A stretch of DNA of 64,000 nucleotides from Gordonia mangrovi. Lineage in GTDB: Bacteria > Actinomycetota > Actinomycetes > Mycobacteriales > Mycobacteriaceae. Below are positions 1 to 10,000 of the stretch, in pieces (positions within the stretch are counted from its first letter, which is position 1; the number at the start of each line of letters is the position of its first letter). The notes beneath the pieces are model-generated. The model worked only from the letters and a program-made list of their open reading frames with translations. It was not told the origin of the DNA and did no database searches. Where the stretch lies: NCBI RefSeq assembly GCF_024734075.1, contig NZ_CP102850.1:4898001-4962000 (forward strand), read 5' to 3'. Position numbers and translations under genes: made by a program.

Positions 1-918
1 CACCTCGTTGTTCGCCGTCGTCGACACCCACATCAGGTTGCGTTCGTCGTCGTAGTCTACGGCGTAGGGTCCGCCGGGTACCGGATACCGGAATCGCATG
101 ACCAGCGGGGATCCGAAGAATCCGATGATCTCGCCATCGCGGGTGTTGGCCACCAGCACACGACCGAAGTGATCGACCGCGGAATTGGTGGCCCCGTTGC
201 CGGCGCGTAGGGCCGGCCCGAGGTCGCCGTCGGCGACATCGACGGGTGTGACCGACGACTGCGCGCGATCGAGGACCACCACCTGTTCGGCCGACAGATC
301 GGCGCCGTCCGGGGACACGGTGATGTCGTCGACGCGGACGAAGCCGTCGATCTCCCGCAACGGTGACAGTTCGCCGTCGAGCACCAGGACGCGCCCGTCG
401 GCGGTGCCGATCAGCACCTCGCCGGTCGCCGTCTGCGCCAGCGCGGTCGGATCGTCGACATCGACCTCGGTGGTCGTGACCGTGCCGTCCCCGGTGATCC
501 GGACGGCGACGCCCGGCCCCACACCGAGGAAGGCGCCCCCGCCGGAGCCGATGAGCTGGGTGAGTTCCGGTGTGGTGGCGGGCTGGGGGTCGGCGCCGGG
601 GTCGTCCGCCCGATAGCGCACCACGGTGGTGCCCGCCCGATCGAGTACCGCGATCAGGTCACCGGAGAGTGCGAGGCCCCGGCCGTCCGCGGGCGTGGGC
701 ACCACCAGCCCGGCGGCCGAGGTGGCCGGCCCGACAGGTGCCGGGGACGCGGTCGCCGGTGTGACAGTGGGCACATCGGGCGTCGACGGGCCGTCGGAGT
801 TGCCGCACCCGGCCAGGATCGCGGCGGCGGCGACCAGACACAGCGCCCCGACGCGCATGCGGGGCCGGTGCACCTGCGGAGATGATCGGGGCACAGGTGT
901 GGATCTCGGCAGACGCAT
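1..918 (-). CDS. lppL: LppL-like lipoprotein (partial, 3' end outside the window)
   Basis: This is a predicted exported lipoprotein whose C-terminus lies beyond base 1; 306 codons are visible without a stop. The N-terminus has a basic stretch, a hydrophobic core rich in Ala and the lipobox LAGC, with Cys38 as the lipidation site. An internal ATG at 858 would give a shorter signal peptide with the Cys at position 18, so the start is not certain. After the lipobox comes a Thr/Ala/Pro linker, then repeated strand-like segments such as GEVLIGTADGRVLVLDG that suggest a beta-propeller surface protein. It diverges from uppP, as Rv2138 (lppL) does near Rv2136c in M. tuberculosis. The lipoprotein call is firm; the lppL name rests mostly on gene order. 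Confidence 0.75.
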   Translation of the reverse strand, partial: MRLPRSTPVPRSSPQVHRPRMRVGALCLVAAAAILAGCGNSDGPSTPDVPTVTPATASPAPVGPATSAAGLVVPTPADGRGLALSGDLIAVLDRAGTTVVRYRADDPGADPQPATTPELTQLIGSGGGAFLGVGPGVAVRITGDGTVTTTEVDVDDPTALAQTATGEVLIGTADGRVLVLDGELSPLREIDGFVRVDDITVSPDGADLSAEQVVVLDRAQSSVTPVDVADGDLGPALRAGNGATNSAVDHFGRVLVANTRDGEIIGFFGSPLVMRFRYPVPGGPYAVDYDDERNLMWVSTTANNEV

Positions 919-1043
919 GCCACCATCTTGCGTGACACCCCGGCCGACCGACGATCGGGGTCGGTGCCCCTGGTGCGCCGGATCCGCCGGTGATGCCGGG
1001 ATTCGTCTCGTGTCGGCGACGTGGCGCGGTCCGAGGTTTCCCG

Positions 1044-1049
1044 TAGCAT
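1044..1049 (+). promoter_or_regulatory. -10 element of uppP (leaderless)
   Basis: TAGCAT lies 8 nt before the GTG start of uppP, and there is no Shine-Dalgarno sequence. This suggests transcription starts at or next to the start codon. Confidence 0.5.
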
Positions 1050-1057
1050 CTGCGGCC

Positions 1058-1900
1058 GTGAGCGACACCATGACGTGGACCCAGGCGATCGTGCTCGGCG
1101 CGCTGCAGGGTGTCACCGAGTTTCTGCCGATCTCGTCGTCGGGGCATCTGCGGATCGCCTCGGAGTTGATGTTCGGTGACGACGCCGGGGCCTCGTTCAC
1201 CGCCGTCAGTCAGTTGGGCACCGAGGCCGCGGTGTTGGTGTACTTCGCCCGCGACATCATCCGCATCGTGGCGGCCTGGTTCCGCGGTCTCGCCGATCGC
1301 GCCGAACGCGGGCTCGACTACCGGATCGGCTGGTACGTGATCTTCGCGACGATCCCGATCGGCGTGCTCGGATTCCTGTTGAAAGACCAGATCCGCACCG
1401 TCGGCCGCAACCTGTGGCTCGTGGCCACGGTGCTGATCGTGTTCGCCGGTGTCATCTGGCTGGCCGAGCGTTACGGCACCAAGCAGCGATCCATGCAGCA
1501 ATTGACGTTGCGCGACGGCCTGGTGATGGGACTGGCCCAATGTCTCGCCCTGGTCCCCGGGGTGTCGCGGTCGGGCGCGACCGCCAGCGCCGGGCTGTTC
1601 CTCGGTCTCGAACGTGAGGCCGCGTTCCGGTTCTCGTTCCTGCTCGCCATCCCGGCGGTCACCGCATCCGGGCTGTTCAGTCTCCCCGATGCCTTCAATC
1701 CGAGTGGCGAGGGTATGGAGGCGACCGGTCCGCAGTTGTTCGTCGCGACGCTCATCGCGTTCGTGATCGGGTACGCATCCATCGCGTGGCTGCTGCGGTT
1801 CGTCAGTGCCCACTCGATGAACTGGTTCGGTGCATACCGGGTGATCCTCGGACTCACCGTGATGGGCCTGCTGTCGGCCGGCGTGATCAGCGCGACCTGA
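1058..1900 (+). CDS. uppP: Undecaprenyl-diphosphatase UppP (BacA)
   Basis: UppP removes a phosphate from undecaprenyl diphosphate at the membrane and so recycles the lipid carrier for peptidoglycan and arabinogalactan synthesis. The 280-residue protein starts at GTG 1058; the open frame extends upstream, but a -10 element sits just before this codon. Family motifs are clear: QGVTEFLPISSSGH at residues 17-30, with the Q/E-x3-E pair and the catalytic His, and PGVSRSGAT near residue 167. About eight hydrophobic segments cover the protein. It is followed by the histidine phosphatase gene, as in Rv2136c-Rv2135c. Confidence 0.95.
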   Translation: MSDTMTWTQAIVLGALQGVTEFLPISSSGHLRIASELMFGDDAGASFTAVSQLGTEAAVLVYFARDIIRIVAAWFRGLADRAERGLDYRIGWYVIFATIPIGVLGFLLKDQIRTVGRNLWLVATVLIVFAGVIWLAERYGTKQRSMQQLTLRDGLVMGLAQCLALVPGVSRSGATASAGLFLGLEREAAFRFSFLLAIPAVTASGLFSLPDAFNPSGEGMEATGPQLFVATLIAFVIGYASIAWLLRFVSAHSMNWFGAYRVILGLTVMGLLSAGVISAT

Positions 1901-1931
1901 CACACGACCGATACCGGTCGGATGTGACGCC

Positions 1932-1937
1932 TATGGT
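1932..1937 (+). promoter_or_regulatory. -10 element of the histidine phosphatase gene
   Basis: TATGGT ends 6 nt before ATG 1944, with no ribosome binding site between them. A leaderless transcript is likely. Confidence 0.55.
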
Positions 1938-1943
1938 TGAGAC

Positions 1944-2732
1944 ATGACCGTGATTCTGGTGCGACACGGGCGTTCGACCGCCAACACCTCCGGGGTGCTC
2001 GCCGGCCGGACACCGGGCGTCGGCCTCGACGACACCGGACGCGAGCAGGCGCGCGCACTCGTCGATCGTCTCGGCGGATGTATCGGCAACATCGCTGCGG
2101 TCGCGCGGTCGCCGCTGGAGCGCTGCGCGCAGACGATGACGCCGTTGCTCGCGGCATTGCAGGCGGATCGGGACCGTGATGTCCCCGAAGTGGTGGTGCA
2201 CGACCTCGCCGAGGTCGACTACGGGTCGTGGACGAACCGGCCACTCAAGGAACTCGTCAGCGAACCGCTGTGGAAGACGGTGCAGCAACAGCCGTCGGCG
2301 GCGGTGTTCCCCGAGGGCGAGGGTCTCGCGGCCGTCCAGTCGCGCGCGGTGGCCGCCGTCCGCGAGCTCGACCGGCGCTACGGTGGAGAGGACGGCAGCG
2401 GTCTGTGGGTCGCCTGTTCACACGGCGACGTGATCAAGGCGATCATCGCCGACGCGATGGGCACACATCTCGATGCGTTCCAGCGCATCGTCGTCGAACC
2501 CGCATCGATCAGCGTCATCCGATACGGCTCCACGCGGCCCTATGTGCACACCGTCAACTCCACCGCCGTCCTCTCGGTGCCCGTACCACCGAAGCCGGCA
2601 GCCGAATCGGCGGCGGACAGCCGATCGGCCGGGGCCGTCGCCGAGGAGGACGCCGTGGTGGGTGGCGCCACCGGCGTCGACGGCCACGACCGCGGCGCTC
2701 ACGCTGCCGCCGCCCCGCTGGCACGCGGATAA
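1944..2732 (+). CDS. Histidine phosphatase family protein (Rv2135c-like)
   Basis: This is a member of the phosphoglycerate mutase-like histidine phosphatase superfamily. The phosphorylated histidine is in VRHGRST at residues 6-12, and the second catalytic His is in ACSHGDVIKA near residue 158. It resembles the actinobacterial MSMEG_4193 type (Rv2135c). The substrate cannot be read from sequence. About 50 C-terminal residues form an Ala/Gly-rich, low-complexity tail beyond the fold. The gene lies between uppP and the DUF3090 gene, an order conserved in mycobacteria. It may act as an acid phosphatase or phosphosugar phosphatase. Confidence 0.85.
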   Translation: MTVILVRHGRSTANTSGVLAGRTPGVGLDDTGREQARALVDRLGGCIGNIAAVARSPLERCAQTMTPLLAALQADRDRDVPEVVVHDLAEVDYGSWTNRPLKELVSEPLWKTVQQQPSAAVFPEGEGLAAVQSRAVAAVRELDRRYGGEDGSGLWVACSHGDVIKAIIADAMGTHLDAFQRIVVEPASISVIRYGSTRPYVHTVNSTAVLSVPVPPKPAAESAADSRSAGAVAEEDAVVGGATGVDGHDRGAHAAAAPLARG

Positions 2733-2757
2733 TGGACCAGACAGTCAAGGAGGTGTG

Positions 2758-3441
2758 ATGTCACGCGCGATTCACGTGTTCCGCAGCCCGGATCGTTTTG
2801 TCGCCGGCACCATCGGTCAGCCGGGGGACCGCACGTTCTACCTCCAGGCCATACACGAGAGCCGGATCATCAGTGTGCTGCTCGAGAAGCAGCAGGTGGC
2901 GATTCTCGCGGACCGGATAGGTGCGCTTCTCGACGAGATCCACCGGCGATTCGGGACTCCGGTGCCGCCGGAGATCGAGCGGGTCGGTGATCTGAGCCCG
3001 CTGGTGATGCCGGTCGACGCCGAATTCCGGGTGGGCACGATGGGGCTCGGCTGGGATGCCGAGTCCGAAGCCGTCGTGGTGGAGCTGTTGGCGATCACCG
3101 AGGGGGAGTTCGACGAGAGCGTGGTCCTCGACGACACCGATGAGGGACCCGACGCGGTGCGCGTGTTCCTGACCACCGAGGCCGCCCGGGAGTTCGCCGC
3201 GCGGTCCTCGAAGGTCATCTCGGCGGGCCGTCAGCCGTGCCCGCTGTGTCACGAGCCGCTGGATCCGGACGGGCATCTCTGTGTTCGCACCAACGGATAC
3301 AAACGGGGGGCCGAGTTGTCCAAGTCGCTGGACTTCGTCGATCCCGACGTGTTCCGCAACCTGGCGATGCAGGATGAGTCCGACTACCTGGAGACCGACC
3401 CCGACGACGAGACCGACCCCGGGTCGGGCAACCAGGACTGA
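2758..3441 (+). CDS. DUF3090 family protein (Rv2134c-like)
   Basis: This is a 227-residue conserved actinobacterial protein of unknown function. A strong Shine-Dalgarno sequence (AAGGAGG at 2747-2753) precedes ATG 2758; an in-frame GTG at 2755 sits too close to it. The N-terminus MSRAIHVFRSPDRFVAG is typical of DUF3090. The C-terminal third has a zinc-ribbon-like CPLCHEPLDPDGHLC from about residue 161. The tail is very acidic (Asp/Glu). The next gene begins one base after its stop, so the two are probably translated from one transcript, as in the Rv2134c-Rv2133c pair. Confidence 0.85.
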   Translation: MSRAIHVFRSPDRFVAGTIGQPGDRTFYLQAIHESRIISVLLEKQQVAILADRIGALLDEIHRRFGTPVPPEIERVGDLSPLVMPVDAEFRVGTMGLGWDAESEAVVVELLAITEGEFDESVVLDDTDEGPDAVRVFLTTEAAREFAARSSKVISAGRQPCPLCHEPLDPDGHLCVRTNGYKRGAELSKSLDFVDPDVFRNLAMQDESDYLETDPDDETDPGSGNQD

Positions 3442-3442
3442 T

Positions 3443-4387
3443 GTGACCGTCGGCGAACCGACAGATCCGGGTCGCGGCCCGTCGGAGACGTCCCATCCCG
3501 GCCCGTCGGAGACGCCCCGTCCCGCGCTGCCGGGCGACGAGCCGCCCACGCCCGGCGCGGCCGACCCGCTACGCGACGGCGAGCTCGTGATCCTCGGGCG
3601 TATCCCGACCGCGAGCAATGCGACCCTGGTGTGTGACGCGGTCCTCGACGGCGCCGAGGTGCGGTGCGTCTACAAGCCGGTGCGCGGCGAGGTGCCGCTG
3701 TGGGATTTCCCCGACGGCACCCTCGCTGGGCGGGAGGTGGCCTCCTACCTGATCTCGGAGGCGCTCGGCTGGCAGGTGATCCCCACGACGGTGTTCCGCG
3801 ACGGCCCGCTGGGACGTGGGATGGTGCAACGGTGGGTGCTCACCGCCGACAACGACGATCCCGACACCCGCCACGAGGCGGCCTCGGAGTTGCCGACACC
3901 CAAGGTCGACCTGGTGGACCTGTGCCCGGCCGACACCGTTCCGGTCGGCTACCGGCCGATCCTGCGGGCGCTCGACGCGATGGGGGAGGCGGTGGTGTTG
4001 GTCCACGCCGACGACCCGCGACTGCAACGGATGGCCGTCCTCGACGTCATACTCAACAACGCAGACCGCAAGGGTGGGCATGTGCTGGAGGGACTCGACG
4101 GCGGGGTGTACGGCGTCGACCACGGCATCTGCCTGCACAGCGACGACAAACTGCGGACCGTGTTGTGGGGCTGGGCGGGGGAGAACATTCCCGGTCACCT
4201 GGTCGCCGGACTCGCCGAACTCGCCGACCACCTGGCCTCTTCCGATCACCCGTTGACCGAGGAACTCGCCGAACACATCACCGAATTCGAGGTGCTCGCA
4301 CTCGCCGAGCGGTCGGCCGAACTCGCGACCCGCGCGACGATGCCTCATCCACCGGGCCACCGACCGATACCGTGGCCGCCGTTCTGA
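3443..4387 (+). CDS. SCO1664 family protein, kinase-like fold (Rv2133c-like)
   Basis: This is a conserved actinobacterial protein of about 314 residues related to the PI3/PI4-kinase-like superfamily. A segment near residues 201-215 (LDVILNNADRKGGH) looks like a kinase catalytic loop with Asp and Asn, and YGVDHGICLH near residue 225 resembles the following metal-binding motif. The first 35 residues are a Pro/Thr/Ser-rich extension. GTG 3443 follows the DUF3090 stop by one base, which indicates translational coupling. The substrate is unknown. Its constant place next to DUF3090 and near mshC suggests a shared process that has not been defined. Confidence 0.8.
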   Translation: MTVGEPTDPGRGPSETSHPGPSETPRPALPGDEPPTPGAADPLRDGELVILGRIPTASNATLVCDAVLDGAEVRCVYKPVRGEVPLWDFPDGTLAGREVASYLISEALGWQVIPTTVFRDGPLGRGMVQRWVLTADNDDPDTRHEAASELPTPKVDLVDLCPADTVPVGYRPILRALDAMGEAVVLVHADDPRLQRMAVLDVILNNADRKGGHVLEGLDGGVYGVDHGICLHSDDKLRTVLWGWAGENIPGHLVAGLAELADHLASSDHPLTEELAEHITEFEVLALAERSAELATRATMPHPPGHRPIPWPPF

Positions 4388-4440
4388 ACCCTGCCTCCGC
4401 GACGATCAGGCCGGGATGACGGCCGGATTTCGTGGGCCAA

Positions 4441-4446
4441 TACAGT
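4441..4446 (+). promoter_or_regulatory. -10 element of mshC (leaderless)
   Basis: TACAGT is followed by 6 nt and then ATG 4453. No ribosome binding site is present. Confidence 0.55.
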
Positions 4447-4452
4447 GGAGCC

Positions 4453-5694
4453 ATGCAGTCTTGGCCTGATCCCGCCCTTCCGGTCATCCCGGGTACCGGG
4501 CCGGCGCTCCGTCTCCACGACACCTCCGATGCCCAGGTCCGTCCGGTCAGTCCCGGCGCCACCGCGACGATGTACGTGTGTGGGATCACCCCGTACGACG
4601 CAACCCATCTCGGGCACGCCGCCACCTACGTCACCTTCGACGTGGTGAACCGGGTCCTGCGCGATCTCGGTCACGAGGTGCACTACGTGCAGAACGTGAC
4701 CGACGTCGACGACCCGCTGTTCGAGCGTGCCGATCGCGACGGAGTCGACTGGCGTGATCTCGGTGCGCGGGAAACCCAGTTGTTCCGCGAGGACATGACG
4801 GCACTTCGCGTGCTGCCGCCCCGCGACTACATCGGCGCGGTCGAATCCATCGACGAAGTCGTCGAGGTGGTCGGCAAGCTCCTGGCGTCGGGCGCCGCCT
4901 ACGTCGTGGACGACGCCGAGTACCCCGACATCTATTTCCGGGTCGACGCGACCGAGCAGTTCGGATATGAATCCGGCTACGACCGGGCCACGATGGACCG
5001 GTTCTTCGCCGAACGCGGCGGCGACCCCGATCGGCCCGGCAAACGCGACCCGCTCGACGCCTTGCTGTGGCGGGCCGCCCGTGCCGGGGAACCGTCGTGG
5101 GACTCGCCGCACGGCCCCGGCCGGCCCGGCTGGCACATCGAGTGTTCGGCCATCGCGTTGAACCGTCTCGGGGTCGAGTTCGACATCCAGGGTGGTGGCA
5201 ACGACCTGATCTTCCCGCACCACGAGTTCTCCGCCGCCCACGGTGAGGCGCTGACCGATTCCCGCCGGTTCGCCCGGCACTACGTGCACACCGGCATGGT
5301 CGGTCTCGACGGCGAGAAGATGTCGAAGAGTCGCGGCAACCTGGTGTTCGTCTCGCACCTGCGGCGGGACGGGGTGGATCCGGCCGCCGTGCGGCTGGCC
5401 TTGTTGTCCGAGCACTATCGCGGCGATCGGATGTGGACCGACGCGGTGCTCGACACGGCCCGCGAGCGCCTGCGTCGCTGGCGGGCAGCGGCCGCGGCAC
5501 CGAGCGGACCCGATGCCGGACCGACTGTCGATCGCGTTCGGCAACATCTCGCCGATGATCTCGACACCCCGAAGGCGCTTACCGCCGTCGATGCCTGGTG
5601 CAGCGACGTCGAGCTCGGACTCGGCGGCTCGGAGCAGGCGCCGGCCGACATCGCGCGGGCGGTCGACGCCCTGCTCGGCGTCGACCTCGCGTAG
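4453..5694 (+). CDS. mshC: L-cysteine:1D-myo-inositol 2-amino-2-deoxy-alpha-D-glucopyranoside ligase MshC
   Basis: MshC joins cysteine to GlcN-Ins using ATP, the penultimate step of mycothiol synthesis. The 413-residue protein is a cysteinyl-tRNA synthetase paralogue. It has the HIGH-type motif THLGHA near residue 50, a zinc-ligand Cys at residue 43 in YVCGITPYD, and KMSKSRGN at residues 289-296. It lacks the long anticodon-binding tail of CysS, which together with the position beside uppP and DUF3090 supports MshC. ATG 4453 is chosen because a -10 box ends 6 nt before it. Mycothiol is the main low-molecular-weight thiol of actinobacteria. Confidence 0.95.
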   Translation: MQSWPDPALPVIPGTGPALRLHDTSDAQVRPVSPGATATMYVCGITPYDATHLGHAATYVTFDVVNRVLRDLGHEVHYVQNVTDVDDPLFERADRDGVDWRDLGARETQLFREDMTALRVLPPRDYIGAVESIDEVVEVVGKLLASGAAYVVDDAEYPDIYFRVDATEQFGYESGYDRATMDRFFAERGGDPDRPGKRDPLDALLWRAARAGEPSWDSPHGPGRPGWHIECSAIALNRLGVEFDIQGGGNDLIFPHHEFSAAHGEALTDSRRFARHYVHTGMVGLDGEKMSKSRGNLVFVSHLRRDGVDPAAVRLALLSEHYRGDRMWTDAVLDTARERLRRWRAAAAAPSGPDAGPTVDRVRQHLADDLDTPKALTAVDAWCSDVELGLGGSEQAPADIARAVDALLGVDLA

Positions 5695-5805
5695 AAGATC
5701 GGTCGTGAATTGTGCCCTGGATCTGGGTCACCTGGTGACTCGGATCCAGGAAACTTTCGTCTCGGGTGGGTGAACACCCGCAGCGAATCGGTCGACGTTG
5801 CCTTG

Positions 5806-5811
5806 TAAGGT
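5806..5811 (+). promoter_or_regulatory. -10 element of the small gene at 5818
   Basis: TAAGGT is followed by TCTCCC and then GTG 5818, which gives a leaderless arrangement. Confidence 0.5.
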
Positions 5812-5817
5812 TCTCCC

Positions 5818-6126
5818 GTGGCACGTACGAAGGAGATCGCACCCGAGACGACCACCGGCGTCTGGACGGTGGTGACCCGTACCTCGACCTATCTGCTGGA
5901 CTTCGAGGAGATGACGCTCCTGCGTGCACCCGGAGTCGGCGGCACCGACAGCGAGGAGTGGGCGGTCAGCCGCCTGCGCCGCGACTCCGAGGACATCCCG
6001 CTGCTGGGCGTGAAGTCCTGCCGGGTGGGCGAGTCCGCTCAGTTCTGGGTCCGCGCCGCCGATGACCCGGACGTCCGTACCTGGCGGATCACCACGCCGG
6101 TGGTGTCCATCGAGCGCATCGGCTGA
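5818..6126 (+). CDS. Conserved hypothetical protein, 102 aa
   Basis: No family was recognised with confidence. The product is a soluble 102-residue protein with no signal peptide or membrane segment. It carries a WTVVTRTSTYLLDF segment near residue 18 and alternating strand-like segments such as WRITTPVVSIERI at the C-terminus, suggesting a small all-beta fold. The start is GTG 5818, placed 6 nt after a good -10 box. It converges with the PAC2 gene (stop codons 12 bp apart) and is separated from mshC by 123 bp, so it is probably a single-gene unit. Confidence 0.65.
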   Translation: MARTKEIAPETTTGVWTVVTRTSTYLLDFEEMTLLRAPGVGGTDSEEWAVSRLRRDSEDIPLLGVKSCRVGESAQFWVRAADDPDVRTWRITTPVVSIERIG

Positions 6127-6138
6127 ACGCCGGCTGGC

Positions 6139-7038
6139 TCACCCGCCAAACGACCCCTGCCCACGGCCCTGGCCGCCGGGACCACGCCGTTTCAGATACC
6201 GTTCGAACTCGGCGGCCAGCGCGTCGCCGTCGATCTTCGCCATCACCTCGTCGGTGTCCATCTCGGCGTCACCGCGCTCTTCGAGGCCCCGCACATATTC
6301 GGCGATGTCCTCGTCGTCGTCGGTCATCTCGGTGACCGCCTGTTCCCACTCCTCGGCCTGCTCGGGCAGCGTGCCCAGGGGTACTTCGATGTCGAGGACC
6401 TCTTCGACCCGGTTGAGCAGCGCCACCGTCGCCTTGGGATTGGGTGGTGTCGAGACGTAGTGCGGGACGGCGGCCCAGAACGACACCGCCGGCAGCCCCG
6501 CCTGCACGAACAGATCCTGCAGCACGCCGGTGATGCCGGTGGGACCCTCGTAGCGGCTCTCCGCGAGGTTGAACCGGGCAGCCGATTCACTGCTGTATGC
6601 GGCGCCGGTGACCGGCACCGGGCGCGTATGCGGAGTGTCGGCGAGCAGCGCACCGAGCATGACCGTCGTCTCCACCCCGAGGTCGCGGGCGAGGTCGACG
6701 ATCTCGGCGCAGAAGCCGCGCCAACGCATATTCGGTTCGATCCCGCGAACGAGTACGATGTCACGATCCGCACCCTGGGGGGTGCAATAGGAGACGGACG
6801 TGGTGGGCCAGTCGATCCGGCGGGTCACCCCATCGATCTGTTTGACAATCGGCCGATTGACCTGGAAATCGTAGTAGTCGTCGGAATCGATGTCGGCCAG
6901 GGCGACGGCATCCCAGGTCAGCGCCAGATGCTCGATGGCGCTGCTCGCGGCGTCCCCGGCGTCGTTCCACCCCTCGAATGCGGCCAACAGAACAGGCCTG
7001 CGCAGCTGGGGAAGGTTCGACCTCTGCTCAGCGTTCAC
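6139..7038 (-). CDS. PAC2 family protein (Rv2125-like)
   Basis: This 299-residue protein belongs to the PAC2 (proteasome assembly chaperone 2) family, found in actinobacteria next to metH (Rv2125 beside Rv2124c). The fold resembles purine nucleoside phosphorylases, but the bacterial function is not known. Recognisable segments are LLAAFEGWNDAGDAAS near the N-terminus and LPAVSFWAAVPHYVS near residue 180. An acidic stretch TDDDEDIAEYVRGLEER follows, and the C-terminus is Gly-rich. GTG 7038 is the start. The gene diverges from metH over a 51-bp gap that contains both promoters. Confidence 0.85.
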   Translation of the reverse strand: MNAEQRSNLPQLRRPVLLAAFEGWNDAGDAASSAIEHLALTWDAVALADIDSDDYYDFQVNRPIVKQIDGVTRRIDWPTTSVSYCTPQGADRDIVLVRGIEPNMRWRGFCAEIVDLARDLGVETTVMLGALLADTPHTRPVPVTGAAYSSESAARFNLAESRYEGPTGITGVLQDLFVQAGLPAVSFWAAVPHYVSTPPNPKATVALLNRVEEVLDIEVPLGTLPEQAEEWEQAVTEMTDDDEDIAEYVRGLEERGDAEMDTDEVMAKIDGDALAAEFERYLKRRGPGGQGRGQGSFGG

Positions 7039-7044
7039 TGAACC

Positions 7045-7050
7045 AGCCTA
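7045..7050 (-). promoter_or_regulatory. -10 element of the PAC2 gene
   Basis: On the minus strand TAGGCT is followed by GGTTCA and the GTG start at 7038, so a leaderless transcript is likely. Confidence 0.5.
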
Positions 7051-7076
7051 CGACCGAACCCCGAGAGAGGGCGAAC

Positions 7077-7082
7077 TACGCT
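7077..7082 (+). promoter_or_regulatory. -10 element of metH
   Basis: TACGCT ends 7 nt before ATG 7090, with no ribosome binding site. No riboswitch fits in the 51-bp gap to the divergent gene. Confidence 0.5.
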
Positions 7083-7089
7083 GTCAACC

Positions 7090-10000
7090 ATGTCGACCCG
7101 CACCACCGACCCGGACAGTCGGGCCAGCTCGCCGCGCCCGTCCGAATACGACACGACATTGCTCACCGCCATGTCGCGCCGAGTGCTGATCGGCGACGGG
7201 GCGATGGGCACCATGCTGCAGGCCGCGGATCTGACGCTGGACGACTTCAACGGCCTCGAGGGCTGCAATGAGATCCTCAACGACACCCGCCCCGACGTGC
7301 TGGCCGACATCCATCGGGCCTACTTCGAGGCCGGGGCCGACGCCGTCGAGACCAACACCTTCGGCTGCAACCTGTCCAATCTCGGCGACTACGACATCGC
7401 CGACCGCATCCGTGAACTCGCCTACAAGGGCACCGGTATCGCCCGCGGTGTGGCCGACGAGATGGGTCCGTCGGCAGACGGGACCGCACGGTTCGTCCTG
7501 GGATCGATCGGGCCTGGTACCAAACTGCCCAGCCTGGGTCACACCACCTTCGACGTCATCCGCGACGCCTACCACGAGTGTGTCACCGGGATGCTCGAGG
7601 GCGGCGCCGACGCCATCCTCGTGGAGACCTCGCAAGACCTGCTGCAGGTGAAGGCCGCGGTTGTCGCGGCGCGGCGCGCCATGAGCGACATGGGCCGCCA
7701 CATCCCGATCATCAGCCACGTGACCGTGGAGACCACCGGCACGATGCTGCTCGGCTCGGAGATCGGGGCGGCGCTCGCGGCCATCGAGCCACTCGGCGTC
7801 GACATCATCGGCCTCAACTGTGCGACCGGGCCCGCCGAGATGAGCGAACACCTGCGCTACCTCTCCCAGCACGCACGCATTCCGGTGTCGGTGATGCCCA
7901 ACGCCGGCCTGCCGGTGCTGGGCGCCAACGGGGCCGAGTACCCGCTGCAGCCCGACGAACTCGCCACCGCGTTGGGCGACTTCGTCACCGACTACGGGCT
8001 GTCGTTCGTCGGCGGCTGCTGCGGCACCACACCCGAGCACATCCGACAGGTCGCCGAACGCGTGGCCCAGGTGACGCCCGGTCGTCGCGAGCCCGACCAC
8101 ACCTCGGAGACGTCGTCGCTGTACTCCGCGGTCCCGTTCGATCAGGACGCCAGCTTCCTGGTCATCGGCGAGCGGACGAACTCCAACGGCTCCAAGGCCT
8201 TCCGCGAGGCGATGATCGCCGAGGACTATCAGAAGTGCCTCGACATCGCGAAGGACCAGACCCGCGACGGCGCCCACATGCTCGACCTCAACGTCGACTA
8301 TGTCGGCCGCGACGGCGCGGCGGACATGACCGCGCTCGCGGGACGCTTCGCGACATCGTCGACCCTGCCGATCATGCTCGACTCGACCGAACCCGAGGTG
8401 ATTCGGGCCGGCCTGGAATCCCTCGGCGGTCGCTGCGCGGTCAACTCGGTGAACTACGAGGACGGGGACGGTCCCGAGTCGCGGTTCAGCCGCATCATGG
8501 AGTTGGTGGTGGAACACGGCGCGGCCGTCGTCGCGCTGACCATCGACGAGGAGGGGCAGGCCCGTACCGCCGACTGGAAGGTGCGCGTCGCCGAGCGGCT
8601 CATCGCCGACATCACCGGCAACTGGGGGCTCGCCGAAGAGGACATCATCATCGATGCCCTCACCTTCCCGATCTCCACCGGGCAGGAAGAGGTGCGCCGC
8701 GACGGTATCGAGACCATCGAGGCCATCCGGCGGCTGCACGAGTCGCACCCGGAGGTGCACTTCACCCTCGGCATCTCGAACATCTCGTTCGGTCTGAACC
8801 CGGCCGCCCGTCAGGTGTTGAACTCGGTGTTCCTGCACGAGTGTGTGCAGGCCGGTCTCGACACCGCGATCGTGCACGCGTCGAAGATCCTGCCGATGGC
8901 GCGGATCCCCGAGGAGCAGCGCGAGGTCGCCCTGGACCTCGTCTATGACCGTCGTACCCCCGACTACGACCCGCTGCAGAAATTGATGGAGTTGTTCGAG
9001 GGTGTGTCGGCGGCGTCTGCGCGCGAGTCGCGCGCCGCGGAACTGGCGAAACTGCCGCTGTTCGACCGACTCGAGCGGCGCATCGTCGATGGCGAACGCA
9101 ACGGCCTCACCGACGACCTCGACGAGGCGATGACCCAGAAGCCGCCGCTGGCCATCATCAACGAGACGTTGCTGGCCGGGATGAAGACCGTCGGCGAGCT
9201 GTTCGGCTCCGGACAGATGCAGTTGCCGTTCGTGCTGCAGTCGGCAGAGGTGATGAAAACCGCTGTTGCGCACCTGGAACCGCATATGGAGTCCACCGGA
9301 GAGGACGGCAAGGGCCGCATCGTGCTCGCCACGGTCAAGGGCGATGTGCACGACATCGGCAAGAACCTCGTCGACATCATCTTGTCGAACAACGGCTACG
9401 AGGTGGTCAACCTCGGCATCAAGCAGCCGATCAACACGATCCTGGAGGCGGCCGCGGACAAGCGGGCCGATGTGATCGGCATGTCGGGTCTGCTGGTGAA
9501 GTCGACCGTGGTGATGAAGGAGAACCTCGAGGAGATCAACGGTCGCGGGGTCGCCGACAGCTATCCGGTGCTGCTCGGTGGCGCCGCGCTCACCCGGACC
9601 TACGTCGAAAACGACCTGGCCGAGATCTACGAGGGCGACGTCCACTACGCCCGCGACGCCTTCGAGGGTCTGCGGCTGATGGACGAGATCATGGCGACCA
9701 AGCGGGGGGAGGGGCCCGATCCCGACAGCCCGGAGGCGCTGGCGGCGAAGAAGAAGGCGCAGGAGCGCAAGGCGCGCCACGAACGGTCCAAGCGGATCGC
9801 GGCGAAGCGCAAGGCGGCAGAGGCGCCGGTGGAGGTGCCGACACGGTCGGATGTGGCCGCCGACAACGCCATTCCCACGCCTCCGTTCTGGGGGACCCGG
9901 ATCGTCAAGGGTGTGCCGGTGGCCGACTACCTGCAATTGCTCGACGAGCGGGCGTTGTTCCTGGGGCAGTGGGGGCTGCGCGGGGTGCGCGGCGGCGACG

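Noticed and set aside
626..1057. Upstream extension of the uppP frame by 144 codons
   Set aside because: It overlaps the lipoprotein gene on the other strand and is not UppP-like; a -10 box sits just before GTG 1058.
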